11,007 nt of DNA from Acidimicrobiales bacterium (GTDB lineage Bacteria > Actinomycetota > Acidimicrobiia > Acidimicrobiales > JABEUL01), in assembly GCA_027451605.1 (NCBI GenBank), contig DAIDJA010000027.1:1-11007 (forward strand), in the 5' to 3' direction. Below, in pieces: positions 1-6,371 of the stretch; the stretch's first letter is position 1; every line of letters starts with the position of its first letter. The notes under the pieces were generated by a model. The model saw nothing but the letters and a program-made list of their open reading frames with translations, searched no databases and was not told where the DNA came from. Position numbers and translations under genes: made by a program.

Positions 1-330
1 GAAGCTTCCGGCACCGCGATAAGGAATATCTATAAGATCGATCCTAAAGATGCGCCCAGAAAACTTAGAGTTCGAACCGGTCATCTTGTAGGGAAGGCCG
101 TTGGTTCGGTTTTCAACTTGCTTGATTTAAAGTGTGTCTTCGTGGCGGGCTCTGTGGCACTCGGCTACGGAGGAGATTTCTTTTCATCGGCTCAGTCAAC
201 ATTGGCCAGAACATGTCGATTGGACTTTACAAAAGAGGCCGTAATAGTGCCATCAGCGTTAAATGACAGAGGACCGATTTTAGGGGCGGCAGCGGTAGGT
301 CTGTTCGAGCAAAAGTTAATCGATCTATGA
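1..330 (+). CDS. ROK-family sugar kinase/regulator, C-terminal fragment (5' end outside window)
   Basis: Reading frame 1 is open from the first base to TGA at 328-330, giving the last 109 residues of a longer protein. It opens with EASGTAIRNIY, which matches the ASGTAI segment of ROK (repressor, ORF, kinase) proteins such as actinobacterial glucokinases. The tail contains VFVAGSVALGYGGDFF, at the position where the family has its glycine-rich 'vlgGgv' strand, and RGPILGAAAVGL, matching the usual 'GAA' C-terminal helix. The family phosphorylates glucose or related sugars with ATP in the cytoplasm, or acts as a sugar-responsive repressor when fused to a helix-turn-helix domain. The N-terminal ATP site, the catalytic Asp and any DNA-binding domain lie off the window, so kinase and repressor cannot be told apart. 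The TTG at 118 is internal and is not the start. No clear terminator follows. Confidence 0.72.
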   Translation, partial: EASGTAIRNIYKIDPKDAPRKLRVRTGHLVGKAVGSVFNLLDLKCVFVAGSVALGYGGDFFSSAQSTLARTCRLDFTKEAVIVPSALNDRGPILGAAAVGLFEQKLIDL

Positions 331-689
331 GAATAATTTTAAAGTTTTTAATTGCTCGTGAGCTATAAATGAGGTTCATCCAATAATCGCAGTTTCGCAG
401 GGAATAACGGCTGAAATAAAATAATGCCTCTAAATTAATTTCGAAAGCAATTGGTCAAATTTAAGTTATCTAAGCCTCTGATTTTAAGCATAACAATGTG
501 AAAACCTGTTATCTTGGATATAACTTTTTGTAACTTAGCTTATTGGAGTTTGCTGATATAAGAGTTGAATTTGAAATCGCCAACAAGATTTCAAGCAAAC
601 TTTTTAGCGATAGGCTAAAATGGGATGGGTAAGATTTGGGACCATCAGAAAGCTTTTATCTCTTACTCGTCGCTAAGAAATAAGATACA

Positions 690-717
690 GTGTCTATTCA
701 AATGTGTCTATTCAAAT
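690..717. repeat. Two perfect tandem copies of a 14-bp unit
   Basis: GTGTCTATTCAAAT occurs at 690-703 and again at 704-717 with no mismatch. The word TTCAAAT inside it (697-703 and 711-717) recurs downstream at 776-782 and 786-792 and inverted at 569-575. The tandem copy lies just upstream of a promoter candidate. It may be a binding-site array or a simple replication-slippage duplication. Confidence 0.8.
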
Positions 718-729
718 GCTTTGTTTGAT

Positions 730-758
730 TTGACTGACTGAGCTGTTGCCCGTAGTAT
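730..758 (+). promoter_or_regulatory. Candidate sigma70-type promoter upstream of the amidase
   Basis: TTGACT (730-735) matches the -35 consensus at five of six positions. It is followed after exactly 17 nt by TAGTAT (753-758), which fits the actinobacterial TAnnnT -10. Transcription would start near 765, leaving a leader of about 310 nt before the amidase ATG at 1076. Pairs of TTCAAAT words lie on both sides. The call is by pattern only. Confidence 0.4.
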
Positions 759-1075
759 CGATACAGAACAAAACCTTCAAATTGGTTCAAATTTGTTGGA
801 GTATATTTTTAGGGGACATAGTTATACATTGAAGCCAGAGCCTAATGAAATTGTTATATACACGGCTAATATGAATATACCGTAGATCGATATACAACGT
901 TTAAATTTCATTTTGAAAAATCTTGTCGGGTATGGCAAAATATAGGTGGGACATTGTGACCAAACCTTTTAGTTTAACGTTTTGGTCTCCTTCCGGAGTT
1001 ATCGATTATCGTATTAGAAAATTCAAAGAGAGTCCGGTGATGCCAATTGGAATACAGACCCCTTGAAGGAGGAAA

Positions 1076-2491
1076 ATGGATCAAGAAATTTTAAATTTGG
1101 ATGCCGTCGGCCTGGTCGAGCTTTATCGAAAAAAAACGGTGTCACCTTCAGAAATTTTGGATGCAGTATCTGCAAATATCTCAGAGTCTAAGTTAAATGC
1201 CTTTTGTTATTTAGATGAAGGTGCAAAAGAAATTGCAAAAACTGCCGATGTTTCATTGCCTTTCGGTGGCGTCCCATTTGGAGTTAAACAGCTCGATCCG
1301 GTTTTGAATTGGCCCAATACCGGTGCATCATTGGTCTTTAAGGATCGGATTTCAGATCACGAAGCAACTTACGTGTCCAGAGTGAGACAAGCCGGAGCGG
1401 TTTTGGTAGGTCAGACCACAGCAAGTGAATTCGGAGGAATTAACTGTACTTCCACAAAGATTAACGGCGTTACGAGAAATCCTTGGAATTTGGAAAGGAC
1501 ACCCGGCGGATCTTCGGGGGGTACTGCATCGGCGGTTTCAGGTGGATTGATACCGATCGGTACCGGCGGTGACGGTGGAGGATCTATTAGGATTCCTGCG
1601 GGATTTACTAATTTGTTTGGACTAAAAGTTACATACGGGCGAGTGCCGAAGGGTCCGAAGGCCGAAATAGGAGCCTTAACTGCCGTACTGGGATGCCTTT
1701 CCAGATCGGTTCGTGACACCGCTCGATTTCTTGATGTGACTAACGGAAGTGACACTCACGACCCCTTAAGCCTTCCGAGAGAATTTGGCTATGAGAATAA
1801 TCTCGGTACTTATGACGTTTCGGGTCTAAAGGTAGCAGTGTCACCGGATCTGTTTGGAGCTGCAATTGTAAATCCGAAGGTTCAGGCAATGATTGAAGAA
1901 GCCGCAAAGTTATTAATTGAGAGTTGTAATTTACGTCAAGTCGAAAATCCTATCGATAAACTACCCAAAGCATCGCTGTCGTGGGCTATGTCAAATACGG
2001 TGGGATTAGTGAGCGAATTGTCCGAGTACTATCCCGAATGTGCAGACGATTTAACCCCTGAGATAAATTTTATTCTTAATGTTGCATATCATGGCTATGA
2101 CATTAAAATTGCAGCGCAGGCCGAAACTGAGCGCAAAAATTTGAATGAAAAAATGGCTGAAATCTACGATTCCGTTGATCTTGTTATAACGGCGACAAAT
2201 CCCGATACCGCCTTTGATGCCAAGGGACCCATGCCCACCAAGGTAGGTGAAATCGATTTGATTAAAGAATACGGATTTGAAACCGCAGTAGGAAATAATG
2301 GAGCGTTGACTATTCCATCCAACATGTATGGATCTCCGGCGGTATCGATTCCGATCGGAACTTTGGATGGTTTACCCGTGGGGATGCAAGTTATGGCAAA
2401 ACATCACAGTGATGCGATACTTTTGGACTTAGCTCACAAATTTGAGACCATAAAGCCATGGTCATTGGTGTGTAATAACAATCCTGTTTAG
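1076..2491 (+). CDS. Amidase-signature family amidase (GatA-like hydrolase)
   Basis: This 471-residue cytoplasmic protein has the usual length of amidase-signature enzymes, which hydrolyse amide bonds through a Lys-cisSer-Ser triad. All three residues are visible with the right spacing: K71 in FGVKQ, S146 in GGSSGG and nucleophile S170 in GDGGGSIRIPAG. The intervals (75 and 24 residues) match those of GatA and malonamidase E2. The start is ATG at 1076, preceded by a near-perfect AAGGAGG (1066-1072). The 3-nt gap between that and the ATG is unusually short. It does not look like true GatA: no gatB or gatC is adjacent, and the usual GTDTGG loop is changed to GGDGGG. An MFS transporter follows 310 bp downstream in the same direction, so uptake and hydrolysis of an amide is a reasonable but unproven link. 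The substrate cannot be read from the sequence. Confidence 0.9.
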   Translation: MDQEILNLDAVGLVELYRKKTVSPSEILDAVSANISESKLNAFCYLDEGAKEIAKTADVSLPFGGVPFGVKQLDPVLNWPNTGASLVFKDRISDHEATYVSRVRQAGAVLVGQTTASEFGGINCTSTKINGVTRNPWNLERTPGGSSGGTASAVSGGLIPIGTGGDGGGSIRIPAGFTNLFGLKVTYGRVPKGPKAEIGALTAVLGCLSRSVRDTARFLDVTNGSDTHDPLSLPREFGYENNLGTYDVSGLKVAVSPDLFGAAIVNPKVQAMIEEAAKLLIESCNLRQVENPIDKLPKASLSWAMSNTVGLVSELSEYYPECADDLTPEINFILNVAYHGYDIKIAAQAETERKNLNEKMAEIYDSVDLVITATNPDTAFDAKGPMPTKVGEIDLIKEYGFETAVGNNGALTIPSNMYGSPAVSIPIGTLDGLPVGMQVMAKHHSDAILLDLAHKFETIKPWSLVCNNNPV

Positions 2492-2727
2492 AAACTTAGA
2501 CTGCTTAAATAGGCTTGCCTTTACCTATGAAACCGATTATGATATTTGCGGTGGTTTAGTCTAAACTAAGATATTTTAAAGTTATTTACTGCCGGTAGTT
2601 TATTTTATTGACCAGACTAAATATTGATTCCAATAGTTGTCGCTTTAACTAGTTTTAACGAGCCTGTTTCCTGAAACCGATGCCGACTTGTGGGTCTTTA
2701 TGGGATATCAAAAGTTTCAATAAAGCC

Positions 2728-2755
2728 TTTCCAGGAATATACTGGAAGAATTTTT
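2728..2755 (+). terminator. Weak hairpin plus T-run upstream of the MFS gene
   Basis: TTCCAG (2729-2734) pairs with CTGGAA (2742-2747) across a 7-nt loop, with one more wobble pair at the base. GAA and then TTTTT (2751-2755) follow. The stem is short and only half GC, so termination would be weak. Confidence 0.3.
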
Positions 2756-2762
2756 CAGAATA

Positions 2763-2793
2763 TTGTCATTTTACGATGATACTAATTTATAAA
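2763..2793 (+). promoter_or_regulatory. Candidate leaderless promoter of the MFS gene
   Basis: TTGTCA (2763-2768) is followed after 19 nt by TATAAA (2788-2793). The ATG at 2802 begins 9 nt after the end of the -10 box, and no Shine-Dalgarno lies between. Transcription would begin at or within about two bases of the ATG. The 19-nt spacer is longer than ideal. Confidence 0.4.
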
Positions 2794-2801
2794 TTAATTA
2801 A

Positions 2802-4160
2802 ATGAAAAAAGATAAAGTTTCGATTTGGCCCATGTGGGTTCTGGGGCTCGCCGTTATGATTGACAGCATTGATCAGTATATCGTTCGGGGAACTTCAAAC
2901 CAGATATCGCATGTCTTCAAAGTAAGTGATTTTCAAATCGGGATTTTGTTTTCGGCTTTTATAGTGGTTAACGGGATAGCTACCATGCCGGCTAGTTACA
3001 TCGGCGATCGATGGAATCGGTCAAACTTGATGGCAGTAACTATTTCTGTCTGGTCGGTAATTAGCTCCATGGGAGGGTTGGTCCCTCTTGGAGCTTTTTG
3101 GTTGTTAGTAGGACTAAGGGGGGCTTTGGGATTTGGTCAGGCCGTTTCAGATCCTTCTGGGTCAAGTCTGTTAGCAGATTTCTATGGAATTAACCAGAGA
3201 GGTAAAGCGTACGCTATACAGCAGTGCCTAATCTATACGGGTCTTGGTATCGGACTTGCAATCGGAGCTTTCTTTGGCACCCACTTTGGCAATCTAGGTT
3301 GGCGTTTGGCCTTTTTTGTATCTATTGGACCGGGTTTACTAATAGCATTTTTTTGTTGGAGACTTCCCGAGCCAAAAAGAGGGACTGCAGATCGTGCCGA
3401 AGTCGTACATTCATCGCCTTCTGATTTGGAAATTGAAACCGAAAGGCCTCCTCTTTTCCCAAACGGAGTGGGAGGGTTCATTAAAGAAATGTTTTCAGGC
3501 TTAAAGAGTGACATAAAGACCATATTGAAAATTCCAACAATGAGGTATGCATTAGTGGGAGTGTCGGCAATTTTGTTTGTTGTTACTGCAGTATCAACTT
3601 GGATGCCTACACTATATCAGCGTCAGTTCGGTATGTCCCAAGAATCCGCAAATATGTATTTTGCCATTTTGGCAATAGCTGCGGGTATACCTGGAACTTT
3701 GGTGGGGGGAGTTATGGCGGATCGATGGGTTAAAAGATTTCTCGGGGCCCGAGTAGTAGTACCGGGAATTTGTCTATTGATAAGTGGCACATTTTTTATG
3801 CTTTCATTTTTACCACTACCGTTTTGGCCGGTATTTGTATTTCAGCTACTTGCGTTTTTTTCCGCGGCATCTTCTGTTCCTGCCCTACGGTCAGGACTTT
3901 CTGATTCGGTTCCGGCACACTTGAGGGGGACCGGTTTCGGTGCATTTAATATTGCCTCTATTATTTTTGGTTCGGCAGCCGCTCCTATAGTAACTTCGGC
4001 GGTGGCCACGCAGTTCGGCGGGAATTTTAGGGTGGCTTTTGCCCTCCTGATGCCTGTGGCATTTGTGGGAACAATATTTTTACTGTTGGCAAGAAGGCAC
4101 ATAGAGAGAGACACTATGAAGATCTTCGAGGCCATAAGTGAAGCTTTACAAAATAATTAA
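2802..4160 (+). CDS. MFS transporter, spinster-like subgroup
   Basis: This 452-residue polytopic inner-membrane protein has the length and hydrophobic pattern of a 12-helix major facilitator. The family motif A appears in the first half as GDRWNR (68-73) after helix 2, and its counterpart GGVMADRWVKR is at 302-312. RGALGFGQA (106-114) is motif B, and GLGIGLAIGAFFG (147-159) resembles motif C. A charged cytoplasmic loop (about 190-245) separates the halves. The run of a SDPSG..LLADFY segment, a GWR..FF segment and then LPEP resembles the spinster/Spns-like branch of the superfamily, whose members move lipids or organic anions. The substrate here is unknown. There is no Shine-Dalgarno; the ATG is chosen because it directly follows an AT-rich -10-like box and leaves a normal short N-terminus before helix 1. 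The upstream amidase may supply or use the transported compound. Confidence 0.88.
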   Translation: MKKDKVSIWPMWVLGLAVMIDSIDQYIVRGTSNQISHVFKVSDFQIGILFSAFIVVNGIATMPASYIGDRWNRSNLMAVTISVWSVISSMGGLVPLGAFWLLVGLRGALGFGQAVSDPSGSSLLADFYGINQRGKAYAIQQCLIYTGLGIGLAIGAFFGTHFGNLGWRLAFFVSIGPGLLIAFFCWRLPEPKRGTADRAEVVHSSPSDLEIETERPPLFPNGVGGFIKEMFSGLKSDIKTILKIPTMRYALVGVSAILFVVTAVSTWMPTLYQRQFGMSQESANMYFAILAIAAGIPGTLVGGVMADRWVKRFLGARVVVPGICLLISGTFFMLSFLPLPFWPVFVFQLLAFFSAASSVPALRSGLSDSVPAHLRGTGFGAFNIASIIFGSAAAPIVTSAVATQFGGNFRVAFALLMPVAFVGTIFLLLARRHIERDTMKIFEAISEALQNN

Positions 4161-4464
4161 ATGTTATTTGTTAATTCCGATCAAAAATGTCCGATTTTGA
4201 ATCGAGCGTCACCGACCCACCGAGTTAAATCATTGATCCGCCGATTTTTGTAAATATGCGATTGACTTTAACCGCAAAATATTTTTAAAACTAAGGTCCG
4301 TGGATTTTAACTCCCGATTGAATCTGACTGATGGCTAAGCATGATAAATCGATTCTTGCCGTTATGCCACTTTAAATATTTGGCTTTATTAAACACCTTC
4401 CTGTCGGTTTGCTTATAAAATTATTCTAGGTTAAAAATTAATTTAATCTATCTTGCGGTTAGCT
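4161..4464. other. 304-bp gap between the MFS gene and the small protein
   Basis: No gene is visible. An imperfect 9-bp stem with one bulged A lies just past the MFS stop (4178-4186 with 4195-4204) and has no T-run after it. TTGACT at 4262-4267 is a good -35 word but has no convincing -10 at the right distance. The last 50 bases are very AT-rich, with TATAAA (4414-4419), TATTCT (4422-4427) and TAATCT (4444-4449) as possible -10 boxes for the downstream pair. Confidence 0.45.
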
Positions 4465-4728
4465 ATGGAGAAATCAGAAAGACCAAACTGGAAAAAGTGG
4501 ATGAAATCCGTAACTGTGGCGGTGTTTAAAAAACCCGGCCTGATGTTTCCCGCAATATATCAAGTTTATGTATTGGCACCCAGGAGGTGGTATGCAAAGT
4601 ACCCATTCTTACCTCTTCCGGACTCTTCTTGGATGAGATTTAGGATGGAAACCGCCTATGGTAATCCTTCCTATGTGCCGGATCCCGAAGAAATTAGTCA
4701 GTTTTTAACTTGGGCGCGAGTTAGGTAG
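4465..4728 (+). CDS. Small conserved protein of unknown function, upstream of HNH endonuclease
   Basis: This 87-residue, basic, aromatic-rich protein has no signal peptide or clear membrane helix. The core has LAPRRWYAKYPFLPLP followed by RFRMETAYG. I recall the same pattern in uncharacterised actinobacterial proteins of this size, often with a prolines-plus-'RFRxxTAYG' core. That is recollection, not a search result. ATG at 4465 is chosen because it gives a natural MEKSERPNW N-terminus. An in-frame TTG at 4453 would add four residues. Neither start has a Shine-Dalgarno. The stop is 16 nt before the HNH start, so the two are almost certainly one transcription unit, and the small protein may work with the endonuclease. 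No catalytic motif is evident. Confidence 0.7.
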   Translation: MEKSERPNWKKWMKSVTVAVFKKPGLMFPAIYQVYVLAPRRWYAKYPFLPLPDSSWMRFRMETAYGNPSYVPDPEEISQFLTWARVR

Positions 4729-4744
4729 CGCAAAGAGGAGTGAA

Positions 4745-5317
4745 GTGGTAGTACTTAAAGAGCCGACACTAACTCCGGAACTTTTCAGCGTACCTTATTC
4801 GGGACCGGGTGCGGGATCGGCTTTAGTCTTAAATTCAACCTATGAGCCGTTGGGTATTGTATCGTCTAAGCGCGCTATGTTGCTTTCTTTAGCTTGCAAA
4901 GCCGAGGTTTTGCACAGCACCGGGCGGTACTTTAGATCGGCTGCATTTGAATTCCCTGAGCCTTCCGTGGTTAAACTTCGTTACAGGATAAAGACACCGT
5001 ATTTGAAATCGATTGCCTTAACCAGAAAGGCGGTATTCATACGCGATAACCATCGTTGTCAGTATTGCGGCGGACCGGCCGAATCTATCGACCACGTACT
5101 GCCGAGATCCAAAGGCGGAAGGAACACGTGGGATAACGTTGTTGCTGCCTGTAAAAGATGTAATTTTAAGAAGAAGGACAGGTTAATGCACGAAGTCGGT
5201 TATTCTCTGACCAAACAACCTGATATTCCTAAAAATCGTTGGATGCTTATGGGCGATCTCTGTCACAGGGAAGACTGGGAGCCATATCTGAGGCATCTGA
5301 TTATGGTTAATTCCTAG
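4745..5317 (+). CDS. HNH endonuclease
   Basis: This is a 190-residue cytoplasmic protein with a C-terminal beta-beta-alpha-metal nuclease domain. The zinc-knuckle cysteines are C105 and C108 (RCQYCGG) and C136 and C139 (AACKRCN). The HNH residues appear as D116-H117 in SIDHVLPRSKGG, N131 in DNVV and N140 after the second CxxC, followed by KKKDR. The N-terminal part (about 26-95) has ALVLNSTYEPLGIV and AEVLHSTGR..RSA, a module I associate with a widespread actinobacterial and cyanobacterial HNH family. The GTG at 4745 is taken because GAGGAG (4735-4740) sits 4 nt before it and it keeps the N-terminal module whole. The family is usually chromosomal and not linked to a methyltransferase. The DNA target and role (repair, or a housekeeping nuclease) are unknown. 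It is co-transcribed with the small protein upstream. Confidence 0.9.
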   Translation: MVVLKEPTLTPELFSVPYSGPGAGSALVLNSTYEPLGIVSSKRAMLLSLACKAEVLHSTGRYFRSAAFEFPEPSVVKLRYRIKTPYLKSIALTRKAVFIRDNHRCQYCGGPAESIDHVLPRSKGGRNTWDNVVAACKRCNFKKKDRLMHEVGYSLTKQPDIPKNRWMLMGDLCHREDWEPYLRHLIMVNS

Positions 5318-5328
5318 CCGGAATAACC
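5305..5328 (+). terminator. Hairpin over the HNH stop codon
   Basis: GGTTAATTCC (5305-5314) pairs with GGAATAACC (5320-5328), giving nine pairs with one bulged A and a 5-nt loop. The loop contains the TAG stop (5315-5317). No T-run follows directly; T-rich sequence starts only about 20 nt later. It could be a weak terminator of the type without a U-tract, or an mRNA 3'-end structure. Confidence 0.3.
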
Positions 5329-5390
5329 TATCAATAGACTCAGTTTGGCATTACTTTTCTGATTGAAAACAGATATAGACATAAAATTAA

Positions 5391-6152
5391 TTGGAAACCT
5401 TATTTAGAAAGCATAACTTTAAAATCGAAATTAATGAACTATCGGGTACGCCTGAAGAATTAGCTCAACGAGTTCCGCCGAAGGTAAATTTTAAAAGGTC
5501 AATTGAGACAGTTAAGATTACTCTTCCGATGTTGATACTTGGATCTTCTCAGAGTGAAAAATATTTTAAATTTAAATATGCGAAGGACCATTTTGACAAT
5601 GGAATTTCTCTTTGCAGAAGGTCAAGCGGGGGAGGAGCCGTACTGGTTATCCCGGGAAGTTTTTTTTGGTTTAACCTTTTGATTCCTATTGAAGATGAAT
5701 TTCATGAGTCAAATCTTACAAAGAGTTTCAATTTTTTGGGCGATAGGCTGGCACTGGCGTTAAACAGGTTTTACGGTATCAATAGAAGGTGGCCTTTGAC
5801 CATTGAAGGCAATATCGATATGTTTAAGGCCAGGCAAGCTCGGCTCGAGAGCAGTTTTGATGGCAAATTATGGTGCTACTTGGATGGCAATTTTGGCGAG
5901 GTATACAGGGGGGAGAAAAAGGTCGTAGGAATATCTCAGCGCAGAAACATGTTTGGAAGTTGTTTCTATATTGGAATAAATTTGCAAAACAGGTTCAAAG
6001 AGATGGATGATATAACCGACTATGAACTGGTAGAACAAGATTTTTCCGACAAATTTTCCGGTAGATTTAATTTCACTGAAAAAATTGAAGCTCTTCCGGA
6101 TTTAAATCCTGAACGGTTCATCGAACTTTTTATCGATGAACTTGACGCCTAA
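5391..6152 (+). CDS. Lipoate-protein ligase A family protein (BPL/LplA/LipB fold)
   Basis: This 253-residue cytoplasmic protein has the ordered motifs of the lipoate ligase/octanoyltransferase fold: LILGSSQSEKYF (48-59), RRSSGGGAVLVIPG (76-89) for the substrate loop, and KKVVGISQRRNMFG (176-189). K177 falls where LplA has its essential lysine before the (V/I)xG segment. The family attaches lipoate, or octanoate destined to become lipoate, to E2 and GcvH domains. The GISQRR form recalls a divergent actinobacterial branch whose activity I do not know to be proven. C191 lies in the following GSCFYIGI strand, so a thioester-type transferase cannot be excluded. The start is TTG at 5391. It has no Shine-Dalgarno but is preceded by CATAAA (5380-5385) only 5 nt away, which suggests a leaderless transcript. 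Internal starts would cut into the fold. Lipoyl synthase needs Fe-S clusters, so the sufB neighbour makes sense. Confidence 0.75.
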   Translation: METLFRKHNFKIEINELSGTPEELAQRVPPKVNFKRSIETVKITLPMLILGSSQSEKYFKFKYAKDHFDNGISLCRRSSGGGAVLVIPGSFFWFNLLIPIEDEFHESNLTKSFNFLGDRLALALNRFYGINRRWPLTIEGNIDMFKARQARLESSFDGKLWCYLDGNFGEVYRGEKKVVGISQRRNMFGSCFYIGINLQNRFKEMDDITDYELVEQDFSDKFSGRFNFTEKIEALPDLNPERFIELFIDELDA

Positions 6153-6264
6153 TTTCCTATGGTATTTATATTGAAGTATGTGGTTACGATCGAATCTTTA
6201 AAGTCAGACTCCCTTTATTTGCACTAATTACGGATAAATATAGGTGTTTACCCGACCAATGTAG

Positions 6265-6274
6265 GTAATATTAC
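6265..6274. promoter_or_regulatory. 10-bp palindrome upstream of sufB
   Basis: GTAATATTAC is a perfect palindrome, 10 bp upstream of the longer inverted repeat at 6285-6306. Being AT-rich and short, it could be chance. It is listed because it lies upstream of a consensus -10 and next to a second dyad. Confidence 0.25.
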
Positions 6275-6284
6275 TCAGAAGTAG

Positions 6285-6306
6285 CAAGGAAGCTCAATAT
6301 TCCTTG
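6285..6306. promoter_or_regulatory. Inverted repeat over the expected -35 region of sufB (candidate operator)
   Basis: CAAGGAA (6285-6291) and TTCCTTG (6300-6306) are exact inverted repeats separated by 8 bp. The next -10 box (TATAAT, 6313-6318) begins 7 nt later, so the dyad covers the place of the -35 element, and no recognisable -35 hexamer is present. That arrangement is typical of a regulator-dependent promoter. Fe-S operons are commonly controlled by SufR or Rrf2/IscR-type proteins. The sequence does not match operator consensus sequences I know, so the regulator is unassigned. It is not followed by a T-run, so a terminator is unlikely. Confidence 0.4.
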
Positions 6307-6312
6307 TTAGGA

Positions 6313-6324
6313 TATAATTATAAA
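6313..6324 (+). promoter_or_regulatory. -10 region of the sufB promoter
   Basis: A perfect TATAAT (6313-6318) is directly followed by an alternative TATAAA (6319-6324). Transcription would start near 6325-6331, which places it at or just before the ATG of a 10-codon mini-ORF (6331) and about 40-47 nt before the sufB ATG. The absence of a -35 hexamer points to dependence on a regulator. Confidence 0.5.
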
Positions 6325-6330
6325 AAATTA

Positions 6331-6363
6331 ATGGAAACAGGCAAGCAGTTCTTTTATAAGTAG
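6331..6363 (+). CDS. Putative 10-codon leader ORF of sufB
   Basis: ATG at 6331 opens a frame reading [10 protein letters not shown] and ending in TAG at 6361-6363, 8 nt before the sufB ATG. TATAAA lies 6 nt upstream, which would make this ATG the 5' end of the mRNA. The peptide has no cysteine or run of a single amino acid, so classic attenuation is not suggested. Translation through it could help ribosomes reach the poorly marked sufB start. It may equally be a chance ORF. Confidence 0.25.
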   Translation: METGKQFFYK

Positions 6364-6371
6364 GTATTTTT

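Larger units (their letters stand above)
331..1075. other. 745-bp non-coding gap between the ROK gene and the amidase
   Basis: No open frame longer than a few codons looks like a gene here, and stops are frequent in all frames. The gap holds a 14-bp tandem repeat (690-717), repeated TTCAAAT words, a sigma70-like promoter candidate (730-758) and a 7-bp AT-rich stem with a 5-nt loop (TTTTAGC 602-608 with GCTAAAA 614-620). It also holds a GACCAAA/TTTGGTC inverted repeat (958-964 with 981-987) and the amidase Shine-Dalgarno at its right end. A mini-ORF of 8 codons (ATG 1040, TGA 1064-1066) ends on the amidase ribosome binding site. I see no remnant of a decayed gene. Confidence 0.6.
2492..2801. 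other. 310-bp gap between the amidase and the MFS transporter
   Basis: No gene is visible. A GTTTAGTCTAAAC dyad lies at 2554-2566, and its TTTAGTCT (2555-2562) could alternatively pair with AGACTAAA at 2614-2621. A hairpin followed by five T lies at 2728-2755, and a promoter-like segment runs from 2763 to the MFS start. The region therefore probably ends the amidase transcript and begins a new one. Confidence 0.5.

Noticed and set aside
354..363. GCTCGTGAGC as a terminator stem after the ROK gene
   Set aside because: The arms are 4 bp with a 2-nt loop, too tight to fold, and no T-run follows.
690..793. Repeats as a CRISPR array
   Set aside because: The units are only 7-14 bp, two are directly abutting, and there are no regular unique spacers or cas genes.
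776..800. GGTTCAAAT resembling a tRNA T-arm
   Set aside because: No flanking 5-bp stem, acceptor stem or anticodon arm can be found around it.
1411..1755. 114-codon minus-strand frame inside the amidase
   Set aside because: It is a shadow of the amidase frame. Its proline-rich composition comes from complemented glycine codons and it has no ribosome site.
1076..2491. Amidase as the GatA subunit of the tRNA amidotransferase
   Set aside because: The catalytic triad is shared by the whole family, no gatB or gatC is nearby, and the nucleophile loop differs from typical GatA.
3842..4135. 97-codon minus-strand frame inside the MFS gene
   Set aside because: It lies wholly within a well-supported membrane protein gene and its composition is an antisense artefact.
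4745..5317. HNH gene as part of a restriction-modification or defence island
   Set aside because: No methyltransferase, helicase or other defence gene lies near it, and the neighbours are housekeeping genes.
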